DNA from: Candidatus Rokuibacteriota bacterium | GTDB taxonomy: Bacteria > Methylomirabilota > Methylomirabilia > Rokubacteriales > CSP1-6 | Assembly (NCBI GenBank): GCA_003220435.1 | Contig: QHSL01000085.1 | Coordinates: forward strand, 100,798 to 164,797 | Direction of reading: 5' to 3' | Length of the DNA: 64,000 nt | Shown here: piece by piece, positions 11,324-20,302 of the stretch | Numbering within the stretch: the stretch's first letter is position 1 | How the letters are laid out: every line of letters starts with the position of its first letter | The notes under the pieces: generated by a model | Database searches by the model: none | Told to the model about the DNA's origin: nothing | The model's input: the letters and a program-made list of their open reading frames with translations, nothing else | Made by a program: the position numbers and the translations under genes

Positions 11324-11506
11324 AATGGGGGGCCCCGATATGGCCCCCCAAGCCCCCCAGCGCTCGGACGCGCCCCAAAAAGCCGTGGCGCGCCTCGTCC
11401 GCGCAGAACCTGCGTGGGGCCTCGCCAAGCGTTGGGGCGGCACCCACGGCGTGACCGGACGCCAAGCGTTGGGGGGAAATGGGGGGCCATTTCGGGCCCC
11501 CCCATT
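11324..11506. repeat. Intergenic element with hairpin-forming inverted terminal arms
   Basis: The 188-nt gap between two convergent genes is filled by an unusual GC-skewed element. The left arm (11324-11349) is a hairpin, GGGGGGCC against GGCCCCCC. The right arm (11478-11506) is a second, similar hairpin. The reverse complement of the right arm matches the left over roughly 40 nt with mismatches. Inside, GCCAAGCGTTGGGG occurs twice, near 11424 and 11461. No protein is evident. It could be a non-autonomous mobile (MITE-like) element, a REP/BIME-type repeat or a bidirectional terminator. Confidence 0.6.
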
Positions 11507-11509
11507 CAC

Positions 11510-12553
11510 TCAATCCAGAAGGTCGGCGGGCAGACGCGGGCGCTCGGCCACGGTCAGCGTGAGGTCGCGGCGGCTGCCGTCGCGAACGATCGTGATGCGC
11601 ACGCGCTGACCCGGGCGCAGCGTCTTCACCTTCGCCAGGTAGTCCTGGTGGGTCCGGATCGCCGTCCCCTCGATCGTCGTAAGCACGTCCCCCCCGACGA
11701 GATACTCCTCGCCCTGCACAGCGACCGACAGGTTGCCGCCGCGTACGCCGGCGCGGTCGGCGGGGCTGCCGTCGTACACGACCTCGATGAGGTAGCCCGG
11801 GGCGAGCGGCATGCGGAGGATCGACGACAGCTGGCCGTCGACCTCGCGGCCTTGCAGCCCCAGCCACGGGCGGACGACGCGACCCGTCTCGCGCAGCTCG
11901 CGGAGCAGCACCTTGGCGGCGTTGATCGGCAACGCGAAGCCGATCGAGTTCGCTTCCTCGGAGATGAAGGTGTTGATCCCGACGACCGCGCCGCACCGGT
12001 CGACCAGCGGGCCGCCGGAGTTCCCGGGGTTGATCGGCGCGTCGGTCTGGATCATCGGCTGCTCCGCGAGGCCGGGCAGGAGGCGATTGAGCCCGCTCAC
12101 GATTCCGCGCGTCATGGTTTGCTCGAGCCCGATCGGGTTGCCGATCGCCACGACCTCGTCGCCCACGCGCAGGGCGGCCGAATCCCCGAGGCGCGCCGCG
12201 GGCAGGGGCGTGGATGCCTCGATTCGCAGCAGCGCCAGGTCGGTGACCGTGTCCATCCCGACCAGCCGCGCTGTCGCGCGCGAGCCCGAGTCGAGCGTGA
12301 CCGAGAGCGAGGCGGCGCCGTCGACGACGTGGGCGTTGGTCAACACCTGACCGTCGCGCTCGATCACGACGCCGGAGCCCACCACGGTCTCGAACCGACG
12401 CTGGGGCTTCGCCTTGTTGATTTTCGTGACCTGGATCGACACGACGGCCGGCGAGACGCGCTCGAAGAGCGTCGCGAGCGACTCCGTACACGTTTGCGCG
12501 ATGGCGACTCCCGGCAGCAGGATCGCCAGGAGCAGGAGGGCGAACACGCGCAT
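11510..12553 (-). CDS. Trypsin-like serine protease with PDZ domain (DegP/HtrA family)
   Basis: From the ATG at 12553 the product is 347 aa and begins with a signal peptide (MRVFALLLLAILLPGVAIAQ), so it acts in the periplasm. The triad is visible: His in TNAHVVDG, Asp in TDLALLRI and Ser in NPGNSGGPL. A single PDZ domain follows (~250-340), unlike the two of E. coli DegP, which makes it closer to DegS in layout but without a membrane anchor. The likely role is quality control or signalling on misfolded envelope proteins. It is divergent from the M16 peptidase genes, and an ATG 12 nt further upstream is also possible. Confidence 0.9.
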   Translation of the reverse strand: MRVFALLLLAILLPGVAIAQTCTESLATLFERVSPAVVSIQVTKINKAKPQRRFETVVGSGVVIERDGQVLTNAHVVDGAASLSVTLDSGSRATARLVGMDTVTDLALLRIEASTPLPAARLGDSAALRVGDEVVAIGNPIGLEQTMTRGIVSGLNRLLPGLAEQPMIQTDAPINPGNSGGPLVDRCGAVVGINTFISEEANSIGFALPINAAKVLLRELRETGRVVRPWLGLQGREVDGQLSSILRMPLAPGYLIEVVYDGSPADRAGVRGGNLSVAVQGEEYLVGGDVLTTIEGTAIRTHQDYLAKVKTLRPGQRVRITIVRDGSRRDLTLTVAERPRLPADLLD

Positions 12554-12596
12554 CTCAAAGATCATAGCACTACCGGGCGGGATTCGCGCCGGGCGG

Positions 12597-12602
12597 TATA
12601 AT
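12597..12602 (+). promoter_or_regulatory. TATAAT -10 box very close to the M16 peptidase start
   Basis: A perfect TATAAT ends 6 nt before the GTG at 12609, with no recognisable -35 hexamer. A start 6-7 nt downstream would fall on the first codon, so the transcript may be leaderless. No ribosome-binding site is visible. Confidence 0.45.
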
Positions 12603-12608
12603 CCCGAA

Positions 12609-13916
12609 GTGCGCGTCGTCACCTTGATGCTGCTGATCGCCGCGTTGCTGGGCCCCACCGGGGCGCGCGCGGCCGACCGCGTCGTCGCCGCCACCCTCGA
12701 CAACGGGCTCCGGGTGCTGCTCCTCGAGGATCACCGCAGCCCGATCGTCTCGTTCCAGGTGTGGTACCGAGTCGGCTCGCGCAACGAGCAGCGGGGCGCG
12801 ACCGGGATCGCTCACTTTCTCGAGCACCTGATGTTCAAGGGGACGCCGACCCACGGCCCGAAGCAGTTCGCACGGCTCGTCGAGGAGAACGGCGGGCAGG
12901 ACAACGCGTTCACCTCCCAGGACGTCACCTCGTACTTCGTCGACATCGCCGCCGACAAGCTCGACCTTGTGATCGAGCTCGAGGCCGACCGGATGCAGAA
13001 CCTGCTGCTCAACCCCAAGGAGATCGGCTCGGAGCGCGAGGTCGTCATCGAGGAGCGCCGGACCCGGACCGAGGACGACCCGGGCGGATTCCTCGGCGAG
13101 GAGGTCGGCTCCATCGCGTTCAAGGCGCATCCGTACGGCTATCCGATCATCGGCTGGATGGAGGACATCAAGCGGATCACGCCCGACGAGATCCGCGCCT
13201 TCTACAAGACCTACTACGTCCCGAACAACGCGATCGTCGTCGCCGTCGGCGCCTTCAAGGCGTCCGAGGTGCTCGAGAAGATCCGGCGGCGCTTCGGGCG
13301 GATCCCACGCGGGCGGATTCCGCCGCCGGTGCTGGCGGTCGAGCCGCCCCAGAACGGCGAGCGCCGCGTGGCAGTGAAGAAGCAAGCCGAGCTCCCGATC
13401 GTCTATCTCGCATGGCACGTGCCGAACCAGCGGTCCGGCGACGCTCCGGCCCTCGAGGTGCTGTCGACGATCCTCGCCGGCGGCCGCGCCTCCCGGCTTT
13501 ACCGGGACCTGGTCTACCAGCGCCAGCTCGCGCTGGAGGCGGGCGGCGACTACTCGTATTTCTCGATCGACCCGAACCTCTTCTGGTTCTGGGCGACGCC
13601 CATGCCGGGCCAGACGGCCGAGACCCTCGAGAAGGAGCTGCTCGCCCACATGGACCGGCTCAAGACCGAGCCGGTCACCGAGGAGGAGCTGGCCCGGGCC
13701 AAGAACCAGATCGAGGCGGCGATGGTCTTCCAGGAGGACTCCATCCATCGCCGGGCGTCGCTTCTCGCGCGCTTCGAGGTGATCGGCGGCTTCGCGCTCA
13801 AGGACACCTTCATCGCGAGGATCCGCGCCGTCACCGCCGCGGATCTGGCGCGAGTGGCCAGCACGTGGTTCGCCCAGGACAAGAAGAGCATCGGCATCCT
13901 TCAGCCGAAGCAATGA
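12609..13916 (+). CDS. M16-family zinc peptidase, catalytic subunit
   Basis: Starting at GTG 12609, after the TATAAT box, the protein is 435 aa with an N-terminal signal peptide ending near ARAAD. The inverted zinc motif HFLEH (H69, E72, H73) and a downstream glutamate region mark an active pitrilysin/processing-peptidase-type protease. The next gene, overlapping by 4 nt, encodes a similar protein without this motif. The pair would form the usual clam-shell heterodimer in the periplasm. The substrate is unknown; such pairs degrade or process short peptides. Confidence 0.9.
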   Translation: MRVVTLMLLIAALLGPTGARAADRVVAATLDNGLRVLLLEDHRSPIVSFQVWYRVGSRNEQRGATGIAHFLEHLMFKGTPTHGPKQFARLVEENGGQDNAFTSQDVTSYFVDIAADKLDLVIELEADRMQNLLLNPKEIGSEREVVIEERRTRTEDDPGGFLGEEVGSIAFKAHPYGYPIIGWMEDIKRITPDEIRAFYKTYYVPNNAIVVAVGAFKASEVLEKIRRRFGRIPRGRIPPPVLAVEPPQNGERRVAVKKQAELPIVYLAWHVPNQRSGDAPALEVLSTILAGGRASRLYRDLVYQRQLALEAGGDYSYFSIDPNLFWFWATPMPGQTAETLEKELLAHMDRLKTEPVTEEELARAKNQIEAAMVFQEDSIHRRASLLARFEVIGGFALKDTFIARIRAVTAADLARVASTWFAQDKKSIGILQPKQ

Positions 13917-15223
13917 TCGCCAAGCGCCTCGTCCGGAGCGCCGTCGTCCTGCTCGGCATCCTCCCGGCCGCGACCGCTACCGGCGCGCCGCTGGCCCATC
14001 GGGAGGTGCTGCCGAACGGCATCGTCCTGCTGGTCGCCGAGCGCCCGGCGGTCCCGATCGTCGCGGTGCGCGTGCTGAGCCGGGCCGGCGCGGCCTTCGA
14101 TCCAGCCGATCGCGCCGGGCTCGCGAACCTGACCGGCGCGCTGCTCACGCGTGGAACAGCCAAGCGCACAGGTCCCGAGCTCGACTCGGCCATCGAATTC
14201 GTGGGCGGAAGTCTCGAAGCCGGCGCCAGCCGCGACTCCATCACAGTTTCGCTGGCCGTCCAGCGGAAGGACATGGCGCTCGGGCTCGATCTCCTGGGCG
14301 AGGTCGTGCTGTCGCCGACCTTCCCCGAAGCCGAGGTCGCCCGCAAGATCTCGGAGATCCAGGCGGCCATCAAGCGATCGGACGAAGATCCGAACGCGGT
14401 GGCCGGACGGGTGCTGTCGCGGCTCGTCTTCCCGGGCCACCCCTACGGCGTGCCGGTCGAGGGGACTCGCGAATCAGTGGGGCGACTGACCCGGGACGAC
14501 GTCGTGAAGTTCCAGCAGGAGGTCATGCGCCCGGACACCACGGTGATCGCCGTGGTGGGCGCGGTGACCGTGGCCGAGGCCCGCCGCGAGATCATCGGCA
14601 GGTTCGGCGCGTGGGCCCGACCGACATCCCCGCCGTCGTCGGTCGCCCAGGCGACGGCGCCGCCGGCGCCGCGGGAGGAGACCGTCACGCGCGAGCTGAC
14701 CCAGGCCACGATCATGTTCGGCCGGCAGGCGATCAGACAAACCGATCCGGACTACTTCCCGCTCGTCGTCGCCTCCTACGTGCTCGGCGGCGGCTCGGCC
14801 TCGCGCCTGTACAGCCGCGTGCGCGAGGAGTCGGGGCTCGCGTACGCCGTCTACAGCTGGGTCCAACCCTCGCGGTACGGATCCGCGCTCATCGTGACCT
14901 CCCAGACGCGGACGACCGAGGCGCCGAAGGTGGTCGTGATGATCCGTGAAGAGCTCGCCCGCATGGCTCGGGAGCCGGTCGCCGAGAGGGAGCTGGCGCT
15001 GGCCAAGCAATACCTGATCGGCAGCTTCCCGCTCCGTCTGGACACATCGGGCAAGGTGTCGGACTTCCTCGTGGCAATCGAGGACCTGGGGCTCGGGCTG
15101 GACTACGCGGATCGCTACCGGGAGCGGATCGCGCGCGTGACCGTCCGGGACGTCCAGCGGATCGCAGCCAAGTACTTCCCGCCGGTGGGCTTCAGTCGCG
15201 TCGTCGTCAGCGAGACCAAATGA
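13913..15223 (+). CDS. M16-family peptidase-like protein, non-catalytic partner
   Basis: The ATG at 13913 overlaps the preceding stop (ATGA), giving 436 aa with a signal peptide. The fold is that of M16 proteins (PEVLPNGIVLLV-like start, C-terminal insulinase domain), but the HxxEH motif is replaced by a stretch around NLTGALLTRGT, so it cannot bind catalytic zinc. It probably completes the peptide-binding chamber with the catalytic subunit encoded upstream. Translational coupling supports equal production of both. Confidence 0.88.
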   Translation: MIAKRLVRSAVVLLGILPAATATGAPLAHREVLPNGIVLLVAERPAVPIVAVRVLSRAGAAFDPADRAGLANLTGALLTRGTAKRTGPELDSAIEFVGGSLEAGASRDSITVSLAVQRKDMALGLDLLGEVVLSPTFPEAEVARKISEIQAAIKRSDEDPNAVAGRVLSRLVFPGHPYGVPVEGTRESVGRLTRDDVVKFQQEVMRPDTTVIAVVGAVTVAEARREIIGRFGAWARPTSPPSSVAQATAPPAPREETVTRELTQATIMFGRQAIRQTDPDYFPLVVASYVLGGGSASRLYSRVREESGLAYAVYSWVQPSRYGSALIVTSQTRTTEAPKVVVMIREELARMAREPVAERELALAKQYLIGSFPLRLDTSGKVSDFLVAIEDLGLGLDYADRYRERIARVTVRDVQRIAAKYFPPVGFSRVVVSETK

Positions 15224-15789
15224 TGCGCGCCGCGGCGCTGGCACTCACCGCGTTCCTCGTGGGGCCGTCCGTCGTCGCGGCGGCGTCGTTCGCGCTCGGA
15301 CCCCAGGAGCGGAGCACCGCGCTCCAGGTGGGCGCCCGCTCGGTCACGCTCGACACGTTCGACGCCGAGTGGCGCGTGGCGGGCCAATCGGGGGACACCG
15401 TCACCGTGATCACGCCGTTTCACCGTCTCGTCCTCGCCGCCCGCCACGCCGCGTTCCGGAACGAGCGGATGAAGGATAGCGAGCCGGAAAAGCTCCTGCG
15501 CGAGCAGCAGGACCGGCTCGTGATCTGGGCGAGCCTCTACGGACAGCGAGAGGACTTCGCGCGCTTCTACGCCCCCCGGATTCTTCTGGGCACCCGGGAG
15601 ATCGAGCCGACCTTCGTGCAGAACGAGCGTACCGCGGTGCGGGCCGAGGCCGGCGGATACCTCGCGCGCTGCGTGTACGGGTTTCCGGTCAAGGACTTGA
15701 CCCCGAAGGCGCGCCTGCTCCTGGTCGTCCGCGACGCCGACGGCCGCGACGTCGGCCGATTCACGATCGACCTCGCCACGATGAGGTGA
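15220..15789 (+). CDS. Exported protein of unknown function
   Basis: I do not recognise this 189-aa protein. It has a signal peptide (hydrophobic ~4-22, AAA-like cleavage site) and no cysteine cluster or enzyme motif. Its start overlaps the stop of the M16 partner gene and its stop overlaps the next start, so it belongs to the same coupled unit. A role at the cell envelope is inferred from the signal peptide and from the two peptidases and membrane protein around it. Two adjacent ATGs (15220 and 15223) are possible starts. Confidence 0.75.
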   Translation: MMRAAALALTAFLVGPSVVAAASFALGPQERSTALQVGARSVTLDTFDAEWRVAGQSGDTVTVITPFHRLVLAARHAAFRNERMKDSEPEKLLREQQDRLVIWASLYGQREDFARFYAPRILLGTREIEPTFVQNERTAVRAEAGGYLARCVYGFPVKDLTPKARLLLVVRDADGRDVGRFTIDLATMR

Positions 15790-16670
15790 GCGCGGCCCTC
15801 GCGGTGCGATGCGCGCTGCCGGCGCACGGCTGGCTCGGGCTCGCCGTCATCGTCGGCGCGGAAATCCTGCTGGCCGGCGGCGAGCCGATCGTCGCCGGCT
15901 GGTTCACGCCGATCGTGTGGACCGGGTACGTCTTGTTCGTGGACGCGCTGGTCCGCCGGCTCACCGGCCGCTCCTATGTGACGTCCGACCGGAGTGACGG
16001 TATTCTGGTCGCGCTCGCCTCGGTCGCCTGCTGGTGGCTCTTCGAGCTTTACAACGCACCGCGGTTCTGGCGTGGCGGCGCCGACGCGGTGGGGCTCTGG
16101 TGGCAGTACCGCGGCCTCGAGCCCAACCTCTTCCTGCGGCGCGTCGGCTACGACTGGTCCTTCGCGACGATTCTCCCGGCGCTCTTCCTCACCGCAGCCG
16201 TCCTCCGCGCGACGATCTTTCGCCAGGCGCGCGTGCGTCCGCGGCGGCCCCCGCGCGGAGCGCTCGGCCTCGCAATGGCGCTGGGAGCGGCGAGCGTCGT
16301 CCTGCCGCTGGTCGTCGTGTCCGCGTGGCTCGTGCCGCTCGTGTGGATCGGCTGGGCGCTTCTGCTGGAGCCGATGAACTACCGCGCCGGGCGGCCGTCA
16401 TGGCTCGCGGATCTCGGCAACGGCGACGCGTCTCGCCTGCTCGCGCTGCTGGCAGCCGGTGCGGTCTGCGGCGTTCTGTGGGAATTCTGGAACTACTGGG
16501 CCGCGACGCGATGGACGTACACCGTCCCGTATCTCGGCGGGGTCAAGATCTTCGAGATGCCGGTGCTCGGTTATCTCGGGTTTCCGCCGTTCGCGCTCGA
16601 GTGTTTCGCGATGTACCAGTGGCTTCGCGGGCTCGTGGCCGCCCGGAGCGCACCGACCCCGGTGCTATAA
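15786..16670 (+). CDS. Multi-pass membrane protein of unknown function
   Basis: The 294-aa product (GTG start, overlapping the previous stop) has about seven hydrophobic segments rich in tryptophan, and charged, arginine-rich loops. Aromatic motifs such as WWLFELYN and LWEFWNYW recur at the ends of membrane segments. I cannot assign a family. It closes the four-gene unit that starts with the M16 peptidases, so it may be the membrane anchor of that envelope system; this is inference only. Confidence 0.75.
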   Translation: MSAALAVRCALPAHGWLGLAVIVGAEILLAGGEPIVAGWFTPIVWTGYVLFVDALVRRLTGRSYVTSDRSDGILVALASVACWWLFELYNAPRFWRGGADAVGLWWQYRGLEPNLFLRRVGYDWSFATILPALFLTAAVLRATIFRQARVRPRRPPRGALGLAMALGAASVVLPLVVVSAWLVPLVWIGWALLLEPMNYRAGRPSWLADLGNGDASRLLALLAAGAVCGVLWEFWNYWAATRWTYTVPYLGGVKIFEMPVLGYLGFPPFALECFAMYQWLRGLVAARSAPTPVL

Positions 16671-16671
16671 T
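16666..16671 (+). promoter_or_regulatory. TATAAT -10 box upstream of the quinone oxidoreductase gene
   Basis: A perfect TATAAT overlaps the stop codon of the membrane-protein gene, 39 nt before the ATG at 16711. No good -35 element is visible 17 nt upstream. The leader carries ACGGAGGAC as ribosome-binding site. Confidence 0.4.
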
Positions 16672-16710
16672 CCGCGGACACCGATCAGCGACCTCACGGA
16701 GGACACCCTC

Positions 16711-17679
16711 ATGAAAGCGATCCGCGTTTCGACGCCCGGCGGTCCCGAAGTCCTGCGTTACGAGGACGTTGCCGAGCCCACGCCCAAGGCCGGCGAGGCG
16801 ATCGTCAAGGTGGACGCGGCCGGGGTCAACTACATCGACGTCTATCAGCGCTCCGGCCAGTACAAGCTGGCACTCCCGCTCACGCTCGGTCTCGAGGCCG
16901 GCGGCACCGTCACGGTCGTCGCGTCGGACGTCACCGAGGTGAGGGTAGGGGACAAGGTCGCCTACACCGGCATTCCGGGCGCCTATGCCCAGTTCGCCGC
17001 GGTGCCGGCGCAGCGCCTCGTCAAGCTCCCGCCCGGCGTGAGCACGAAGCAGGGCGGCGCGGCGATGCTGCAGGGACTCACCGCGCACTACCTGGCGTGC
17101 TCGACCTATCCGCTCAAGAGCGGGGACACGTGCCTCGTTCACGCCGCCGCCGGCGGTGTCGGGCTGCTCCTGTGCCAGATCGCGAAGATGCGGGGTGCGC
17201 GCGTCATCGGCACCGTGTCCACCGAGGACAAGGCCAAGCTGGCGCGCGAGGCCGGCGCGTCCGAGGTCATCGTCTACACGAAGCAGGATTTCGAGGCCGA
17301 GGTGAAGCGGCTCACCGACGGCCAGGGGCTCCAGGTCGTCTACGACGCTGTGGGCAAGACCACCTTCGACAAGGGGTTCAACTGCCTGGCGCCGCGCGGC
17401 ATGATGGTGCTCTACGGTCAGGCGAGCGGTCCGATCGGCCCGTTCGATCCGCAGACGCTGAACGCCAAGGGCTCGCTCTTCCTGACGCGGCCGAGCCTCA
17501 ACCACCACATCGTCACGCGTGCCGAGCTGCTGCAGCGCTCCAACGAGCTGCTCGGTTGGATCGGTGACGGCACGCTCAAGCTGCGGACAGAGTTCGAGTT
17601 CCCGCTGAAGGACGCCAGCGAAGCGCATCGCGCGCTCGAGGCGCGCAAGACGACGGGGAAAGTACTCCTGATTCCGTGA
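16711..17679 (+). CDS. qor: NADPH:quinone oxidoreductase (zeta-crystallin type MDR family)
   Basis: The protein is 322 aa from the ATG at 16711. It follows the medium-chain reductase plan without the structural zinc site: an N-terminal GroES-like domain and a Rossmann domain with HAAAGGVGLLLCQIAK, the NADP-binding glycine motif of quinone reductases. It probably catalyses one-electron reduction of quinones or reduction of reactive enones in the cytosol. It is one gene among unrelated neighbours, so its substrate is uncertain. Confidence 0.88.
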   Translation: MKAIRVSTPGGPEVLRYEDVAEPTPKAGEAIVKVDAAGVNYIDVYQRSGQYKLALPLTLGLEAGGTVTVVASDVTEVRVGDKVAYTGIPGAYAQFAAVPAQRLVKLPPGVSTKQGGAAMLQGLTAHYLACSTYPLKSGDTCLVHAAAGGVGLLLCQIAKMRGARVIGTVSTEDKAKLAREAGASEVIVYTKQDFEAEVKRLTDGQGLQVVYDAVGKTTFDKGFNCLAPRGMMVLYGQASGPIGPFDPQTLNAKGSLFLTRPSLNHHIVTRAELLQRSNELLGWIGDGTLKLRTEFEFPLKDASEAHRALEARKTTGKVLLIP

Positions 17680-17708
17680 CCGCGCTAGAATGGGTCCGGA
17701 GGTAAGCC

Positions 17709-18647
17709 ATGCGACCAAGAGCGCTCCTGCTCATATCTCTTATTTCGCTGGTGTCGCTGCTGTTCCTCGATGTCGGAGCCGTGTTCGCCCGCGCCAGTAG
17801 CGGCGGAAGCCGCGGCTCCCGTTCTTACTCGGCGCCCGCCACGCCGTCGAGCCCGTCGAGCCCCTCGCGGGTGACGACTCCGGCGCCGGCGGCGCCCCAG
17901 CAGCGGCCGGGCATCTTCGGTGGCCTGATGGGTGGCCTCGCCGGCCTCGCGCTCGGCGGCCTGATCGGCTCGATGCTGTTCGGCGGTCTCGGCGGGGGCT
18001 TCGGTGGCGGCGTGGGCCTCCTGGAGATCGTGCTGATCGGAGGCGCCGCCTACTTGCTGTTCAGGATGCTTCGCGGACGCCAGGCCTCGCAGCCCGAGCC
18101 GGCGTACGCGGGTGCGGGCGGCTCCAGCGCATACGGCGCCGGGGGCCCGAGCTGGCAGGCGGGCGGCAGCGCCGCGACGCTGGACGCGCCGCCGAGCGTG
18201 TCCGACCTCGACCGCGGGCTCGGGCACATCCGAGCGATGGACCCGAGCTTCGATCCCGACGCGTTCGCCGAATGGGCGAAGGCGGCGTTCGTCGACGTCC
18301 AGGGCGCCGTCGCCCGGCGCGATCTGAGCGGGGTCCAGGATCGCCTCACGCCGCAGGAGTTCGGCCGTCTCCAGGCTCAGTGCGACCAGCTCCGGGGCGC
18401 ACGTCGGACCAATCGGATCGAGCGCGTCCAGATCGGGCGGGCGCAGGTGACGGAGGCCTGGCAGGAGACCGGCCAGGACTGGATCACGGTGTCGTTCGCG
18501 GTCTCGCTGGTCGACTACATCGTCGACGACACCAGCGGCGCCATAGTGGAGGGCTCGACGACGCCGGAGAGCATCGAGGAGTACTGGACGTTCACCCGCC
18601 CGGTCGGCCCGAAGTCCTGGCGACTGTCGGCGATCCAGACTGCGTAA
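17709..18647 (+). CDS. Tim44-like domain protein, membrane or exported
   Basis: This 312-aa protein starts with a hydrophobic signal or anchor (~8-28), then a serine/proline-rich stretch, a glycine-rich region with a membrane segment (~70-120) and a folded C-terminal domain (~160-312) resembling the Tim44/MRP-L45 fold. In mitochondria this fold anchors the import motor; the function of bacterial copies is not well defined. A GGAGG ribosome-binding site precedes the ATG. The AsmA-like gene begins 17 nt after its stop, which suggests a shared envelope role. Confidence 0.8.
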   Translation: MRPRALLLISLISLVSLLFLDVGAVFARASSGGSRGSRSYSAPATPSSPSSPSRVTTPAPAAPQQRPGIFGGLMGGLAGLALGGLIGSMLFGGLGGGFGGGVGLLEIVLIGGAAYLLFRMLRGRQASQPEPAYAGAGGSSAYGAGGPSWQAGGSAATLDAPPSVSDLDRGLGHIRAMDPSFDPDAFAEWAKAAFVDVQGAVARRDLSGVQDRLTPQEFGRLQAQCDQLRGARRTNRIERVQIGRAQVTEAWQETGQDWITVSFAVSLVDYIVDDTSGAIVEGSTTPESIEEYWTFTRPVGPKSWRLSAIQTA

Positions 18648-18664
18648 CCGTTCGCAGGTGCGCG

Positions 18665-20293
18665 TTGAAGCGCGCCCTGAAGTGGCTCGTCGGAATCGCC
18701 GTGGCGGTCGTCCTTCTGGCGATCGTCGCGGCGATTGCGCTCCCCTACCTCGTCGACACCCCGCGCGTCCAGGCGATGATCGCGTCCAACGCCTCCCAGG
18801 CGGTTGGCCGGCCCGTGAAGTTTGTGTCGCTGTCCGTCGCGCTGTTCCCGCTCCCGGCGGTCGAGCTGCACAAGCTCGAGATCGCCGATGATCCTCAGTT
18901 CGGCACCGCGCCCTTCCTGACGCTCGAGACCGGTCGGATCCGCGTCAAACTCCGCCCCTTGCTGACCGGGCGCGTCGAATTCGGCGACATCACGCTCGAG
19001 CGACCCCTCATCGCGATCATCCAGAGCGCCGACGGCCGGCTCAACGTCGCGAGCCTGGGCGCCACCGGCGAGCCGAAGGTCGCTGCCCGTCCGGGGCGAC
19101 CCGCCGGTGGAGCCGGAGGGACGATCGCGGCGGTCGCGGCGCAGGTCTCCATCAAGCGCGGCGCCGCGACGTACGTCGCTCACGGCAAGGAAGGCGCGAC
19201 GCCGTACCGCGTCGAGGACCTGGACCTGACGCTCACCGGCCAGGGCATGCAGCTCAACTTCAAAGGCGCGCTCCGCGTGGTTCCCGGCGACCTCGTGGTC
19301 AAGCTCGCCAACGGAGTCGTCGCGCTCAACGGCGCCAAGGCCGTCTCCGAGGCGCCGGTCCGCGCCCGAGTGACGATCGAGGGCAAGGACATCAGCCGGC
19401 TCGTCGCCGCGGCCGCCGCCGGCCCGAGTCCGGCGATTTCCGGGCCAATCACGGGGGCGTTCACGTTGGGCGGCACGGTCGGAGCCCCCAGGGTTTCGGG
19501 CGACGTGGAGCTGTCGAGCCCGTCGGTGACCCAGACGAATGCGGCCTGCCCCGAGCCCAAACAGCGCGTGCTTTCGCTGGGTGCCTTGAAGGTCGCCGGC
19601 GCCTCGTACAACGGCGGGCGATTCCAGAGCCGCCCCGTCACCACCTCGATCGGCAAGGGCACGATCAGCCTCAACGCAGGGGCGACGCTCGAGCGCGGCG
19701 TGCGTGTGCAGCTGGGCGAGCTGAGGCTCAAGGAGGTCCCAATCGAGAGGGTCCTGGTTGATTTCCTCTGCCAGGGGTACGCGGTCGCCGGGCCGCTCGA
19801 TCTCACGGGCGCCGTGGGGTTCAGCGCGTCCGATGTCTTCAACACGCTCGACGGCGCGGGCGACCTTCGGATCGGTCCCGGCAAGGTCGTCGGCGCCCAG
19901 GCGCTCGCGCTCATCGGCTCGGTCGTGCGGATAGGCGGCGCGGTGTCCTCGCTGCTCGCGGCGGATCTGCCGTCCACGCTGTTCGCCTCGCCGGTCGACT
20001 TCGACTCGATCACGGGGACGTGGAAGATCACGAACGGTGTCCTCGCCACCCGCGATCTGCTGTACACGAGCCGCGCCATGAAGATCGCGGTCGCCGGGGA
20101 GTACGGCCTCGCGACCGGGCGCGTGAACGCCGACATGAGGGTCATTCACGGTCGCGGCGAGGTGAGGGCGAAGGTCACCGGAAACGCCGCGTCGCCGTCC
20201 GTCAGGGTCGACCCCTCGTCGGTCCTCGGAGAGGGAGGCCGCCAGAAGGTGGAAGAGGGGATCCAGGACCTGTTGAAGCGCTTCAAGCGCTGA
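18665..20293 (+). CDS. AsmA-family inner-membrane protein
   Basis: I chose the TTG at 18665 because the frame upstream runs through the previous gene and no ATG or GTG exists near the membrane anchor; this gives 542 aa. One transmembrane helix lies at ~5-30, followed by a long periplasmic beta-rich region with the AsmA N-terminal repeat pattern (VDTPRVQAMI, GRPVKF, LEIADDPQF). AsmA-like proteins form bridge-like structures in phospholipid transport or outer-membrane assembly. The C-terminal part ends in a short basic helix. The gene is convergent with the methyltransferase gene. Confidence 0.83.
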   Translation: MKRALKWLVGIAVAVVLLAIVAAIALPYLVDTPRVQAMIASNASQAVGRPVKFVSLSVALFPLPAVELHKLEIADDPQFGTAPFLTLETGRIRVKLRPLLTGRVEFGDITLERPLIAIIQSADGRLNVASLGATGEPKVAARPGRPAGGAGGTIAAVAAQVSIKRGAATYVAHGKEGATPYRVEDLDLTLTGQGMQLNFKGALRVVPGDLVVKLANGVVALNGAKAVSEAPVRARVTIEGKDISRLVAAAAAGPSPAISGPITGAFTLGGTVGAPRVSGDVELSSPSVTQTNAACPEPKQRVLSLGALKVAGASYNGGRFQSRPVTTSIGKGTISLNAGATLERGVRVQLGELRLKEVPIERVLVDFLCQGYAVAGPLDLTGAVGFSASDVFNTLDGAGDLRIGPGKVVGAQALALIGSVVRIGGAVSSLLAADLPSTLFASPVDFDSITGTWKITNGVLATRDLLYTSRAMKIAVAGEYGLATGRVNADMRVIHGRGEVRAKVTGNAASPSVRVDPSSVLGEGGRQKVEEGIQDLLKRFKR

Positions 20294-20302
20294 GGCGTGC
20301 TG

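Noticed and set aside
11325-11609. Forward frame across the hairpin element as a gene
   Set aside because: The codons come from the G/C-run arms and the antisense of the protease; no start signal or family.
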